A DNA stretch of 64,000 nucleotides from Corvus cornix cornix (lineage: Eukaryota; Chordata; Aves; Passeriformes; Corvidae), in assembly GCF_000738735.6 (NCBI RefSeq), contig NC_047057.1, positions 64,157,975 to 64,221,974 of the forward strand, read 5' to 3'. Shown here in pieces: positions 34,105 through 47,400 of the stretch (position 1 is the stretch's first letter; each line of letters begins with the position of its first letter). A program made the position numbers and the translations under genes. The notes under the pieces were generated by a model. It saw only the letters and a program-made list of their open reading frames with translations, did not search any database and was not told where the DNA came from.

Positions 34105-37100
34105 GCATATCAAAACCACAAAGTTTTCTTTACATCTTTGTCTTTAAATGCTGTATGACAGAAATGTCTCTTGGCTGGCTAACAGCAAATCACAATTCCT
34201 GTGGGGAAAGAAGGTCAAAGCATTACATTTAACTAAACGGACAAGCATTTGTTACATTTAGGAAGGTCAGTCCAGTATCCACTGTCATTGCTGCAGAAAC
34301 ACAATGTATTTATTTTAAACAGGGAATCAAATTTCTTCCTGGGTGGACTCATCTACAGCCAGCATCCCAGGGAAGAGGACTACCATTTTTAAAAATGACT
34401 GATGATGTTGAGTACCTCAGCTGACATTTTAAAGAAACTTGACATCTGGAAGCTGTGGGTCATCTGCCCTTAGAGACAATATCCTACTTCAGGTTTCCAA
34501 GGGGTGGAAAGAACAAACAGGTTACTGGGTTTTGGAATACGTGCTGTTTCAGCTGTGCATGGGTACTGACATGTTCTCTAATAAACAAACTCTGCACTGT
34601 AACCAGTGGAAAAAAAAACCATAATAAATATATGTCCTTCACTGGGGATAATTTTGCTTATCATTTGTGTTTCTGGACACCAAGGTGTCATTGTGTTAGA
34701 CATGATGGAAAACCAAAGAGTGCAAGTCTGATAAATGATAGAAAAGAGTAAATATTAGCTCTTTCCCAGAGAAGGGATTGACTCCTGAGTAGATTGTTGC
34801 AATCCCAGAGCTGCCCACTCTCATGACATTAATTACCTCCCAAACTGATACCGGCCCAGCCTGGACTCCAACAGAATTAAGGCTTTGGGGGCATCACAGA
34901 ACTGAGCCTGTCCCTATTGGGGTTTTGTGGACATGGCAGTATTTGAACAAGATAAAATTCCGCTGCCTCTGTGGCAGAACTCTCAGCTCTGCTGTGGAGC
35001 CTGTGGGACGTGTTCCCACGTTGTCATGGCAAACTGCACACACGTGACTCTGCTCTTTTACCATGGCCATGTTACTTTCATTCCTTTTCCAGTAGCAGGA
35101 GAGAGAATTTACACATCCTTTGGACAGTGTCAGCCTTTAAATCACTTGTAACAGCAGTGGAAAGTTAATATTCTACACCTTGTATTTTTAGTTACCATTT
35201 ACTAACAAGTGCCTGCCTAATATCCACGTTTAAAATACATTCTGTTTTTGTTCTAAGACATGTTTGATGTACTTTTCAAAAGCCTTTCCTAGTTTGCTTC
35301 TTATATCTAAAGCATTTGAACCAGCATTCTACTCTCATGCTGCCTTGCAGTCGATTTTGGTTTGTAATGAATTTGCTTGGACTGTATAGACAGAGGTGTT
35401 TTGAGTTTGCAGAACTGAAACACCAGGTTTTTTAGCAAATATTGTGAACAAGTACTGCAAATTGTATCTATCAGAGCTAATCCTTGGGAACTGGAGGCTC
35501 AGAGGAATATGAGTGTTGCAATATCCAAGCAGAACTAATTGAAACATTTGCAGTCATTCTTCAGGTTTTTTGCCACCTATTTCATTATTGGTTTATCATT
35601 ATAAAAGAAGGGTTTGGTACTGAGCTTCACTGAGCTCAAGAATTGTTCATGGATTACTTCAAGATACTACTGAGAAACCTTATCCCACACTCCATAAGAA
35701 CAGTAGAATCTTTTCTTTGGAGAAATGGCCAAATCCTGCCAGCATCACTCACATGCTGTGTGCTACTAAAATAATGTCTTTAAATAAAGGAGCAATCCAA
35801 AGTATTGTAATATAATTCAAGTTAAAGAATCAGTGTGTTAAAACATGGCTTCAGGTATAAAAGACAATGACTGGAAAGACTGTGAGTGGATAAATTCCCA
35901 GTGCAGTTTCCTAGCATGCAGACATCAGCTCATTTCTGATGAGGTCCTTGACTTAAAATGACCTTAATCCTCCTCAAAGCACATCTCACAGCATTCTTAC
36001 ATTATTTTGTAGGTGATGGAACACATCTGTGTTGTTGATAATTGCTGTTCATAACAATGGGACATAGAAAATACATTTCAGATGTGACCTCCCAGTCTGC
36101 TTTTGAGCACCAACCACTGACAGCACAAATGGGGCTAAAGTGAATAATTGTTTAAGGTTATTTTTAAACATCATTTTGATGGATTTGGTTGTCTTCTCAC
36201 TAGCCACTTTTACTCACTGGTCAGAATGAGTCAGTATAAAACAATGTGACAGGTGGATGCTTCTCAGAACATCAAGCATAGGGTACTAATAGTATTTTAC
36301 ATGTTGAAATAGATTAAAAACCTAAAGTCTAAAAATCTAATCTCATACTATGACTTCTAAAGTGACATTTTAACTGTACCCTTTGAGGAAATATGACATG
36401 GTGGGGCTGTTTTTTAGTTTGGATTCTAAATGCAGTTTGAAGTTGTTGTACAAAAACAATAGATAAGTTAATAATTGCAGGTCTTCTTCCTCTGATAATT
36501 CACCTACAGACCTCTTATTGTATCTAATGAGCAGTGCAGCCAAGAGTTCAGCCAGTATTGCCATTCCAAGACACGCCAAAACTGCAAGCCAGAAATCACA
36601 AAAATCACAAAATGCTGCATTATTATGATTAATTTTCAATTCTTCCACATTTTATTCCAAACTTTGAATCACACACACAAATTCTTCATGAGCCCTGGGA
36701 GCTGGACTTCCAACAATTCCTACATAATCCCTTGCTGCCAGTGGCTTGGGGTTCTGAGAAAGTCATGGAGTATCGTGAGACTGTCCATGAGGTCACAAGA
36801 GTGAAGGTTCATTAGCTACCTCAGAGCTCTGATCTCGTGCCTGTAAACAAGCACATCCATCAGTGCCCAAATTTGCTTTTTATCTGCAATATTTTATGTA
36901 CTTCTCTATGTCATGGTCAGCATACAGACTACTTTTAAAACCTGGCACATTCACCTCCCAGGAATTCCCTGAGGTACAATTCTGGTTGCAAAAAGGGTTT
37001 CACATCTCAGCTAAACATTTTCTGAGCAGAAAATATGATCCTCACCATCCACAATGCTGTGGTCCAAAATAATTTGTCCTGTCTTTTGGATTAGTGTTTG

Positions 37101-38427
37101 TTGCCAGACTGCATGAATATATTTTTATGACCCCATTTTTATTATTCGTTGCTGGGTAACCTGCTGGTTTGGATCCTAGCAAGAATCCAGTCAAATCACA
37201 GTATTTAAACTGCTGCTAATGACCATTTTGTTAGATTATTAACCCCCCTCTGTTCTGTCTTTGCCTGCACTAATGGCCAATTTTCAAGAGATTGTTTCCT
37301 AATTAATTCTGCCACATGATGATTAGCATTGTCAAGTATTTAATATCTGCTTTCAAATTCTGAGAAGAACAAAACTTGCAGGTTTTTGTTATTGTTGCCA
37401 TAAGACCAGAAAGCTCCTGACATGATGATAATTCAGTTCTTTCTGTGGAGACCATGAGAATGCAACAACCTTCTGCAGGTGCTGCTTAAAATAGGCACAT
37501 GTATGAAATTTACTCTGTTCTTCAGAGGGTTTTTTACTAGGTTTTGCTCTTCCTTTAGGTAGGAAGGGAAATGAGGTAGGTGCTCACCTCAGTTGTCACC
37601 CTGTTCTGCAAGCAGAATATGTGCCAGTAGTTAATGCTGAGAACACCAGCAAATGAGTCTGTGACAAAGATTTTAAAGATTCTTGTTGTTTTCCATTACC
37701 CATTTTTTCCTGTTCTAAATAGCCTCATGTTCCATCTACTAGGAAGAATAAAAAGCAGGTTTTCATTTTCTGCATATTATATTTGTAATGCAGTGTCCAG
37801 CAGAAATTCATCCCAGTTTAGGCACCTAGTTTTCCAGTTTCTTCAGCAATAATGGGGTTTCCAGAAGAAACATGGACATTCTATTGCTCAGAGCAGAGCT
37901 CAAGGGTTTTGAGAGAGAAGTGATCATGCCACCAGGGCTTATTTTCGGGGTTAAAATTGCCTAGAGCTGGGCATTATGCAACCTCTGCAGATTTCCACAG
38001 GAATTCTTTAACTTAACTGGCAGTGGAGTTTGGCCATCTGACTTTCTGGAGAGAAAGGATTTGAGTTTTTAAAACTGCCTTAGATGTTTTAAATTCAGAA
38101 AGAAAGTGGTCACAATTAAAAACTTGGTTGTGAAGGAATAATACTGGTTTAACTAAGATGCATTTCAGATTCCCAAGGAATAATCTGGCTTTCAGCTTCT
38201 CTTCCCTGACCTGAGCACTTTTCCTGACAGAAGCTGCTGTTTCGTACATTTGCTTAAGAATAAACATTGCTGGGAAAAGTCTCACTTGCTCTGCACATGC
38301 CTTTTGCTCTGAAACCTTTGCTTGGATGTGCTGATAGTTTTATTTCCACATTGGCCAACAGAAATAAACAACTGCATGGAAACTGTCAAATATTAAGAAA
38401 GGGAAAAGTCAGAAAGCTGTACATCTT
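34105..38427. other. Unique AT-rich sequence, no gene seen
   Basis: No gene or interspersed repeat recognised. The segment 37130-37340 has many TAAT-type words and the look of a conserved noncoding element, without proof. A minus-strand open frame at 36370-36648 encodes a hydrophobic stretch of about 23 residues followed by an acidic segment, but it starts at GTG and has no known match. Confidence 0.5.
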
Positions 38428-38478
38428 GTTTATTTGTTTTCTTTCTTTTTTTTCTTTTTCTTTTTTTTTTTTTTTTTT
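38428..38478. repeat. T-rich tract
   Basis: A stretch of about 50 bases, nearly all T with scattered C and G, ending in a run of 18 T before AAGAAAGG. It looks like a polypyrimidine tract with an acceptor, but no exon-like sequence follows. Confidence 0.75.
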
Positions 38479-38769
38479 AAGAAAGGAGTAGGAGGGAACA
38501 AAATAATGTCTGTAACAGGAAATCTCATCCTGAGTGTTAGTGAAAAACAATTTCCCTCTCCAACCACTTTGCAAGAGAGGTTTCGGTCCCCATGTCAATG
38601 GCAGACATCGTTGGAGAAAGCACAGTCAGCACTTTAGCATAAAACCCCTGAAAAAAACCATTAAGTCACAGAACACGCTGTCCCAAAGGCTTGGCAGGCT
38701 GAGGTCACTGAGGTCATGGGCCTAATAAGGGAGTGTTTTAATTGGTTTCTACTGTTTCTCCCCTGACAT

Positions 38770-38793
38770 CCCTCCTCTCCCTCCCTCCTCCCC
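38770..38793 (-). other. Putative G-quadruplex motif
   Basis: On the minus strand, four G runs of three to four bases are separated by loops of 4, 1 and 6 bases (C runs on the plus strand at 38770-38772, 38779-38781, 38783-38785 and 38790-38793). This meets the standard G3+N1-7 rule. It lies in a wider pyrimidine-rich patch (about 38754-38810). Confidence 0.6.
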
Positions 38794-41700
38794 TCCACCA
38801 ACCTTCACACCTTTGATCCTTCAACTGCTGGGACTCTGAAACTGTATGGAGAAAACTGCAATTATCCAAATATCACCATTACTGTGACACATTGCAGATA
38901 GGGCAGTACAGGGCCTCCACTACTGAGTAATCCTGTAAATTGCTTAAAATAACAACGAAGAGCACTATACACTTTTCTCATCCATTGTCAGACTGAAATA
39001 AATAGGTCTTTCTTTAACATGCCTAATCCTGCTAAACAGTACAAAATCCTATTACTCAATGAATTATAAATCCTGCTTCAGCACCTCATTTGTCCTGGAG
39101 TGTTTCATTGTGAAACCCAGAAATTCAATACCTTATTTTAGTCACACAATCCCTACCATGACTGCTTCTACCCCTCCCTTCCCCCATCCTCCCGTGTTGG
39201 TTGTGCTCAATAAGGTTTGTGTTAGGGCCACTACAAACCCTGGGGAGGCAAGTAAAGACAGCAGGAGCTTGTTTAAAACCCAACCTGCACCTTTCTGCAC
39301 CTACATTCTCACTGTGCTTTTGGAGGGCAATGCCAGATGGATTGAAGGCCTTGTTAGGTTGGTGGTGTGATGGACGACTGTCAAGCCATGTCTCTCCTTC
39401 AGATGCACCTGTAATAGCAGCACATCTTTATTTTTTTCCCTTGGGTGAGACACTTGTGTTTTTCACACTGAGGCCCTGCATTCACCAAGTTTCTGGGATC
39501 TTTGAAATGCATCAAACCTGCATAAAGTAGTTTAAGTCACTTAGAGTCTTGTCTTTGGTGATGTAGGAGTACAGCCTGCAGAACCTGCAGCTCCCAGTGG
39601 GCACTGCCCCTCTCCAGAGCCTGCTTGGACCTGTGGATCTGCTGCTGTTCCTGCAGCAGGAGTGAAGTAGGGCTGTTTCACCAGGTGTTGTGGAAATCAA
39701 GTCAGCATCTGGCTTATAGGATCACCATGAGAAGGAAGACTGGTGCCTAGAGGGAGAGTTTTCTAAAATAAAGCTCTCATGAAAACCAGCTGAGTAAGAG
39801 CAGGGTTAAGCTCGATTAATTTCCTTTGGTTTACAAACTATGGGTCAGGCAGAACCTGATGACACAGGAGGAACAGAGGAGGGAAGGTGAGGAACTCACC
39901 TCACACTGCAAGGATTTGGTACAACCCCGGGTCAGGATCCCTGGCACTGAACCCCGGGAGTTGTCAAATACACCTGGAGCTGCTGGGTTTGGGGCGGGAG
40001 GGACAGCATCCACTCCTAGAGGTGTCTTAGCTGGCTGTGCTTAATTGCTTCTGGTCTCTCCTGCTCTAGCTCACATCCTTGGTACCCTGTCCTGCTGGAA
40101 AAGGAAGACCTAAACCTTGGAATCTGAAGGATTGTGTTTCACAATATATACCATAAATATCTCCTAGCTACTCTGAGATCTGCCATCTCTCTTGCCGTCT
40201 TGCCATTTCTAAATATTCTTTAAGATGTGGTAAACACTTAATTTAAGTGGGCCTTTTTCATGGAATTCATTTACAATGCATTATCATGTGTGTCATGCCT
40301 GTCTCTGCATTTAACCTTTTTAGGGCTTTATGAAATAAAGGATTCCAATTCTTTTAATGAGTCCATTCCCCCCCACCTTCAATTTAAAGAGGAAGATTTT
40401 TTAATCAGTTCTGTTTTCCTTATAAAACCCAATGCAAACTGCTCAGGGGACATATTTAGCTAAAAAAGCCCCATCAAAACACCCAACTCTTTTTCCCATA
40501 TTGTAGTTAGAACTCAAAGTGAACCTAAGGCAAAAATAGAATCATGGTCTAAGCAGAGGGAAGATCCCCTGTAGCAATGTCTGATTAGATATTTCGATTA
40601 CTTGGAGTTTTGGTTATACATACATTGTTCTTGAAATCAGGTAGAATTCATTTCTTTTGGCCAAATTAAACCCAAATGAAGTTTTTTATTAAATAGTTTT
40701 ATCAGGACTAACATGAACATTTTGACTTAAATTTTGACTTAGAAATATATGTAAATTTTATTTTTTAAAGTAATTTCACAGGCATGAAACACTTTTCCTT
40801 TTTTGGCTCAGCCCAGCAAGATCCATACATGTCTAAAATTACTTTCCACCCAGTGCATCATGTTGTAAGCTACAGAGCTATCCTAAAAATCCTTAAAATT
40901 TCTGAATAAACATTTTTGTCTCTAATGATTGGCAGCTTTTATCTGAACTAGGAGATGATGCTTCCAGCAAGTCACCAAATAGATCAATCAGCGAATGCAT
41001 CAGAGTAATTTCAACCTGTAGGCTTGACATAAATCTGGGAAGTACAAACATTTAATGAATCCGAAATAATTCACAGAAATTTACTGCTTTCATGTCTTTT
41101 CCTAAATGTGCACAGTTAAAGATTTTAAAAAAACAACTATCAGCAAACAAATGTTCCTGGTGATGTGAAGAAACCAAAAGCCTGGAGCATTGGGAGCGGG
41201 TAGAAGAGACAGGGAGTATTCAACCCACATTGTTTCAGAACCAAGGAAAGAGGATGTTACTGCTGTAAGAAATTAACACAAAATAAATATTTTAAATGCT
41301 GATACTGATCAGAGAGGGGGGGAAAAATCCAGACTGGGAACACTAAGATTTTAAGATTGTAGGGCAAGAATTTACAAAAGCCTTAGAAGAAAGAAACAGA
41401 AGATACCTTGTTACTAGTAGTAGATTTTACATTAAAGGTTTGTCATCTTGTACTTTAATACAATTCAAGATAGTATTGCTGTAGATGCACCCTTTTGAAT
41501 GAAGCTCTACAGGCAAAAATTAAAAATCTCTATCTCAAATGCTTCATGGTTTGAATCCTCAAATTTTGAATCCTCGAATTTGCCTGCCTTGTCACATGTG
41601 AATAACTCTAGGCATGTGAACCCATCCACTTGAGCTCAGGGAGACTCAGCACACCAGATTTGATGGGTTATGGCCCACGTGGGCAAGGATACAAAAAGAT

Positions 41701-42199
41701 AGGGGAGAGCAAAACTGCTGAATATGGGAAATCAGCAGGGAATGCTACAAGGGAGCAGGGCTGAGCTGTGCAGGGCTGCACCTCCAACTGCACACAAAGA
41801 CATTTATGTTTTTCTTTTGCCTATCAGGATCTTTGATTGCTTCTGACTAATCCTTTCCTATGTGCTCCTTCCTTCTATTTCAATCCATGTTGTGTTCCCA
41901 CAAGTAGAAAAGTGTCATTTCATGTGATTTTGCTGCAGTGAACCAGGGCAAAGCCTTTGTTTTCATAATGTTATAAACTGTATTCTTTAAATTCTTCCTT
42001 GATTCTGTTAAGCTTTAAAAACAGCCTTTTCCTTCTCCCTCCCCACCTTCCCGCACATACAGCAAAAATAGGAGGAAAAATCCCCCCAACCCCCCTAGGC
42101 AGTGGTCTGGAATGATTGGCAGGCTCTGCTCGGAGGAGACCCTGGTTCCTAATGGGAAGGGTTGCTGCAGGTCAGGACAGGGGCTTATTTACAGAGGAT
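38794..42199. other. Unique sequence, no gene seen
   Basis: No gene or interspersed repeat recognised. A 15-base tandem duplication with one mismatch (TTGAATCCTCAAATT and TTGAATCCTCGAATT) lies at 41551-41580. The word AACCCCGGG occurs twice between 39923 and 39958. Open frames are short and overlapping. Confidence 0.5.
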
Positions 42200-42425
42200 G
42201 GAGGGGCCCAGGAGTGCACAGGGATCAGGAGCTCGGGCAGAGCAACACAGGGAGCTCAGAGCACGGCAGAAAGGAGCTCCTGGCAGAGCCTTTTGGGAGC
42301 CCCAGGACTGGAAGAGCCAAGGGTGTCACGGGTCAGGAGAGAGGGGTTTTGGCAGAGCCAAGCAGGGGCCCAGGACTGCAATGACAGGGGCTGAACAGGT
42401 CACTGGCTCTGGCAGGGGGGTGTGG
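42200..42425. repeat. Degenerate GC-rich minisatellite
   Basis: A G/A-rich stretch repeats a block of the form GGGGCCCAGGA-TGCA or GGAGCCCCAGGACTG at about 42206, 42295 and 42365, and a TGGCAGAGCC block at 42281-42290 and 42350-42359 (69 bases apart). Units of about 70-90 bases are diverged. Three forward frames (90-96 codons) are open only because the repeat lacks stops; I do not call them genes. Confidence 0.45.
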
Positions 42426-44099
42426 GGGAAGAGCTTGCCTTTCTGTAAATGAAATACTCTTGCTCCTACTTCTTGATCAGTGCTCTCTTGACCCCTGAAA
42501 TAATTATTTTTAAAGCGTGCTCCTCTACAGTCGTAAAATGGCCTTTTCGGTATGGCAGAGAGGTGACGCCACAAGCTACAGCGGTGATCACACTTTGTGC
42601 TGTTGTTACATAATCACCCATTTAAAACCAAAGCAAAACGGAGCTTTCCAAGGATCTTGGGAGTCTTGGGTTTACCAAACTCCCAGGCTACAGAGACTCC
42701 ACAAAGTCTGCAGCTGAGGGGAGAAGTCGCTGTGGATTCCCTCGGGGCTCAGGGCAAGATCCAATAAACAGACTGAGCTCTGGGGTATCAGGCTGTGATC
42801 TGCTAGCCCTTACAATAATGCCTTGCACTAATTATGAGATGACCCACGTGGGCTTAGATGAGCTCTCCAGTAATATGAGTTAGAGCATAGACTTTACCTC
42901 TTCTGGGTTTTCTACCAGCAATACCAGGACTTTGTGAATAGTTGTCTGAGCTGCTCATCAAAATAAAATGAGAAATGCGCTTTGAGGGAGGACATAATTA
43001 AAAAAAAAAATTAAATTAAAAATTGTAAATCTAGGTCTAGAGCTAGTTAAATAATTTCCCACCTCTTCTTTTTCTTCATTTTCCCTGCTTCCCTTGCAAA
43101 AAAAAAAACATTTTGGAAAATATTCAAGTTTTATAGTAAACTGTCCTAAGTTGTATTGATTCCGTCTTTTTTCAGTAGCAAACATTAACCTCCAGTAACA
43201 TTTAAGTTCATGGGAATAGTAAGAAATAAAGAGGAACAAGAATTATAACTTCACAGCTATTATATGTTTACTGAAAACTACAGATTTTACTACACATTAG
43301 GTATATTCTTATCCATCAAGGGGTTAAAAGCATGCTGTTGTATCCTGCCATACTAAAATACTGAAATCCAAATTTAATGACCGATAGGCATATTAAATAT
43401 TTTTGTGAAGCACCTGCTATAAAAATAATAACATAAATATAAAAATAATAACAACATCATTAGAGCAGTGAAAAGATACATTTGAGATTACTATTATGTT
43501 GGAATAAATAATATAAAATATATTCTGCCCATTCATAGGTGAGTCTAAATGCAGTATGTTATCTCCAGTTATTAAGCCAGTGTCCTTAGCCCAAGGAATA
43601 AATTATGTCCCAAAATGTAAACTAAAAACAATTGCAGAGAAAAGACTAGATTAATCTGATCTTCTCTCATGTTTCTGGGATGTATCTGAGTTTTCATTCC
43701 ATAAATTTTCTGGCTTGCATTGTGCAGAGAGTTGTTTCCCCCCCTTCCTCTCCTACTCTCTGTCATCAACAATAACCCTTGCACTGCAAATGTCAGAATG
43801 TGTGTGTGTAAATGCTTTGCTGGAGGACACAAATTCCTCATGTCCCCTGGCTGAAATGATTTGCTGGACCCTGCTACAGAGGCCCCAGGTCCTGTAACAA
43901 TATTCAGTATAACAGTGGACAGGATCCCACCAAAATATTTCATTAAGGTGGCAACTGAAGAAGGGCGTCTTGTAGATATTCCTTGATGCATCCCAACGAT
44001 CCTTTCCATCCAGAGATATGAGAAGCTCTTGGAGGATGGGGGTTTTTTTGGCATAGTTAGATGTCCAAAAAGTAGACTCCTTGTTCTGAAGTGGTCTCA
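42426..44099. other. Unique AT-rich sequence, no gene seen
   Basis: A 20-base period duplication (ATAAAAATAATAACA repeated) lies at 43419-43458. A minus-strand ATG-started open frame of 160 codons (43572-44054) overlaps another open minus-strand frame (43753-44100) and has no recognised domain, so I treat it as chance. Confidence 0.5.
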
Positions 44100-44480
44100 C
44101 TGCTGTTGTCTAATATTGTGACATATTGGTACTTCACATTGCTCCTTGCTCCTCAAATTGCTCACAGTCCCCTCATGCCTTGAACCATGTGATAAACACT
44201 TGAAATTCTTGCTTCTGCTTTCCTGCACACTTCAGTGCCAACTCCTTCATCTTCAAGAGCAAAGCACCTAAATAACATCTCTTCTGGCCTTTCATGCCTT
44301 TCCTAACCTTGCTTATTTTTCTTTACAGAGCACAACTCTTTTTTTGCACGCTCTGCTTCTCTCCAGGCTAGGTAGCTTCTCTCTGTTCCATCAGGCTCAA
44401 GCCTCCTCTCTTCACTTACATCCCTCCAAGTACCTTTGCATCTCAGAACCCCTCTGGTGATGACTCACAGCAATAAAAAT
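44100..44480. repeat. Possible very old LINE-like relic
   Basis: A pyrimidine-rich segment with pieces such as 'caactccttcatcttcaaga' and 'aacatctcttctggcctttc' recalls 3' parts of ancient amniote L3/CR1-type LINEs. The similarity is from memory and weak. It also contains a splice-acceptor-like 'tttttctttacag' near 44317-44329 with no exon recognisable after it. Confidence 0.25.
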
Positions 44481-47400
44481 TTCAGATTCCTCTTTGCTCT
44501 TTTCTGGATCTACTCTGAAGAAGCACGAACCACACGGAAAGTGATGGAAAAGGGAGGCTTGCCCTCCTTCCTTTCAAAGGCCAGAAGACTGCAAGAGCAG
44601 AGGGGAAATCTGTGGTGGAAATAAATTTTAACAATACCGAAAGGCATGGTTCTAATGCGTTCACATTTTTGCTGGGATGTGACGTTAAATACAAGGATTC
44701 TATTTTTAAATATAGATGGTTCATAAGGGACTGGTTTAAATAAGCAAAATATGCATTTACAGTCACTTGGTTTACTACTAATGCAGGAAAATGCCAGTTT
44801 ATAAACACAGCTGAAACGTAAGTGTGTCTGTGCATTTGAACACACAAAAAGGTGTTCTGGGTTACAGACACGTTTTCCTTCCATTGTGTCTGCCACCGCA
44901 GTTTATTGTGGAGAATAGAGGAAAACAGAGCTGAGAAAACTACTCTGTTTCCTTTCTAAGTTTTCACCAACAGTTTCACTATAGCTGAATCTGCAGGGTC
45001 ATCCTTTAATTCCTCCATTGCCTGGGCAAGAAATGCAATTCACCACGATTTTATCACCACATAATAATCATTCCATCCACTTTTACCATAATGCTCACCT
45101 GCATACTGAAATAAATTGCTTTGCTGAGTAACAAAGAGGTTATTTTTGTCCTTACGTGCTTTGCTGAACTACAGACTGTTTCTGGGCTGTAGGCACAGAT
45201 ATCAACAGATTCTGCCTACTTGGAGCAGATCCGAGCTGAAAACAGGAGAATGCAGCCGTACACATAACAGGAAATAGTACAGAGTGTAGATAACTCATGC
45301 AAAGTAAAACAAAGATGTGGCGACTGTGTGTCACTGCACAGTCAATTATAAACATTTTTTTCTGTGGTTCTGCTGTGAAAAGAAACAAAGTACAGGCAGT
45401 GTAACTACACAGTGGTCAGATTGCTAGAGAACCACAACTATGACACACCAAGATTTTAAATAAGCAGTAATACAAATAGGGTAGATATGCAGTAACATAA
45501 GGCCACATATTGTACATGGCTTTTGAAAAAAAAAATATAAAATACCTTGTAAATATTTGATACACTTTTCAATATTTGACAAACATGTCTCATGACAGAG
45601 CTAGTTATACCCACTGGAATGATGCTCCTCAGTGCAGTTTTAATCATCAGAGCTATTCTGCGCTTAAGACATTCACGTGGAAAAGGTATGTCTTATAAAA
45701 ATGAGGGAAATCTTTATGAAGAGACTGGGTAATTTTAATTATTTATTTATGTTAGCTCAGAAGTAGGGAATTTACAGTTCCAATGCTGCCCATCAAACAT
45801 CAGTCCAGGGTTGCAAAAACTGCTGTTGAAGGCAGTGAAGATATTGATGGTCGTGGAGCTGGAAGTGAGCAGGTCTGGGCCTGAGGAAGTGGCTCCACAT
45901 GGTGTATTTGTCTCCAGGAGCTGTCTCTTTCCTTTGTTCCTTTGTAGGTTCATTTTCACACTATGCAGAAGTTCAGTGAAGTAGTTCAAGCGTAGGATGG
46001 GAAAGAAAAATCTCTGCAAACATGAATCAAAATGTAATTACTGCCAAGAGCCTCAGTGCTGCAGTTCAGTAGCCAGAGCTCATCGTGCCTTGCACGGGCC
46101 AGCTTCTCAGGAGGTTAAGTGTCTTTATTTTGTCCAGCAATGGTGAATGTGGCATTGGTTGTGTACAGTAGGAGACACCCACCTGTACAGGCCACACCAA
46201 TACTGTGCTAATTTCAACTCTGACATGGGCATTGCTGGCAAGTTCTGGCACAAAGGAACTCCTGGGCAACCTGAATTAGTAAACACCCCTACTACCTTTA
46301 GCTTTAAGATTCTAAATTATCAAATCCTAAACAAATCCTAAACTGTTCAAAGTCTGATATATTTTTAAAAATTCCTAAGTGTCAAGTTTTTCTTTGTTGG
46401 AATACAAAACCAGACAACGCAAGTTAACCAGTTCTCCTTTATTTTCACTGCATTGCCTTTTCTAGTCTCAAGTGTAATGCAACCGAGCCAGCTGCTTCTT
46501 TCCACTCCTTTACAGGGGGATGTTTATTTACATCTATTCAGTGAATTTAAAAACTGCAACCTAAACTTCATGGTATGGATGATGACATCCTTCTGACTGA
46601 TACCATTTCCAACAGCTCACATGTTTGGCCCCAGTTCAGTAAAATGTGGTAATAAGGACTGACAGCCACTAGGAAAAAAGATGTCTTAATTCCTACCTGG
46701 AAAAAACTGCTCTTGCTCTTCAATAGTGGCAGCTGGAGACTCTCCAACCATTACAACATATCACTCATTGCCTCTCTGATATGATATAAACCCTCAGAAA
46801 TACAGGGTCTGGTTCTTTTTCATTCTAAAGGTCAGAAATCCAGTGAGTGAACAAACAGGTAGTTAATATCAACCAATATAACTGTGAGAATATTCATAAT
46901 TTTAGCAGTCTTTAACATTTGACCTAATGATGCAAAAACTCTTGTCCTAAATATCACAACAATTCTAAGATTCCGTATGGGCTATTTGACAGCTGTGACT
47001 TGAGGAGAAAGAAAATTTCAGCCATCTAAAAATTGTGCTTTATTCTTTGCCCATTTCCTACCCTTTCCCACCCCAGTCTGAGCACATTGGCTCAAGAGAT
47101 CCTCCAGCATCCACTTCTTTTGCAATGCCACAGAGATTGTGATCATCATTATGCTTCCAAGTGAACTATTTCTTTTTTCTCCACACCATGCACAGACAGT
47201 GTGTGAATGTGCTTCATAGAATACTTAATTCTTCATCAAATGGAAGTGAGTTTCGGCATCTCCGTTGGTTAGGAGCATCTCAAAATCTAATTTATGCCTT
47301 TTGAAGGTTTTGTGTCTGGCTCAGGTCTGGGAAGAACAACATGTGGGCAGGCTATTCTTGTAATTAATTGTTTGCTTTCTCTGGCTGCTCTGAGAATCTG

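Noticed and set aside
36370..36648. 92-codon minus-strand frame with a membrane-like helix
   Set aside because: Starts at GTG; the first ATG falls inside the hydrophobic stretch, so a real small membrane protein is unlikely.
43572..44054. 160-codon minus-strand ATG frame
   Set aside because: A second minus-strand frame is open over much of the same DNA and neither shows a recognisable domain.
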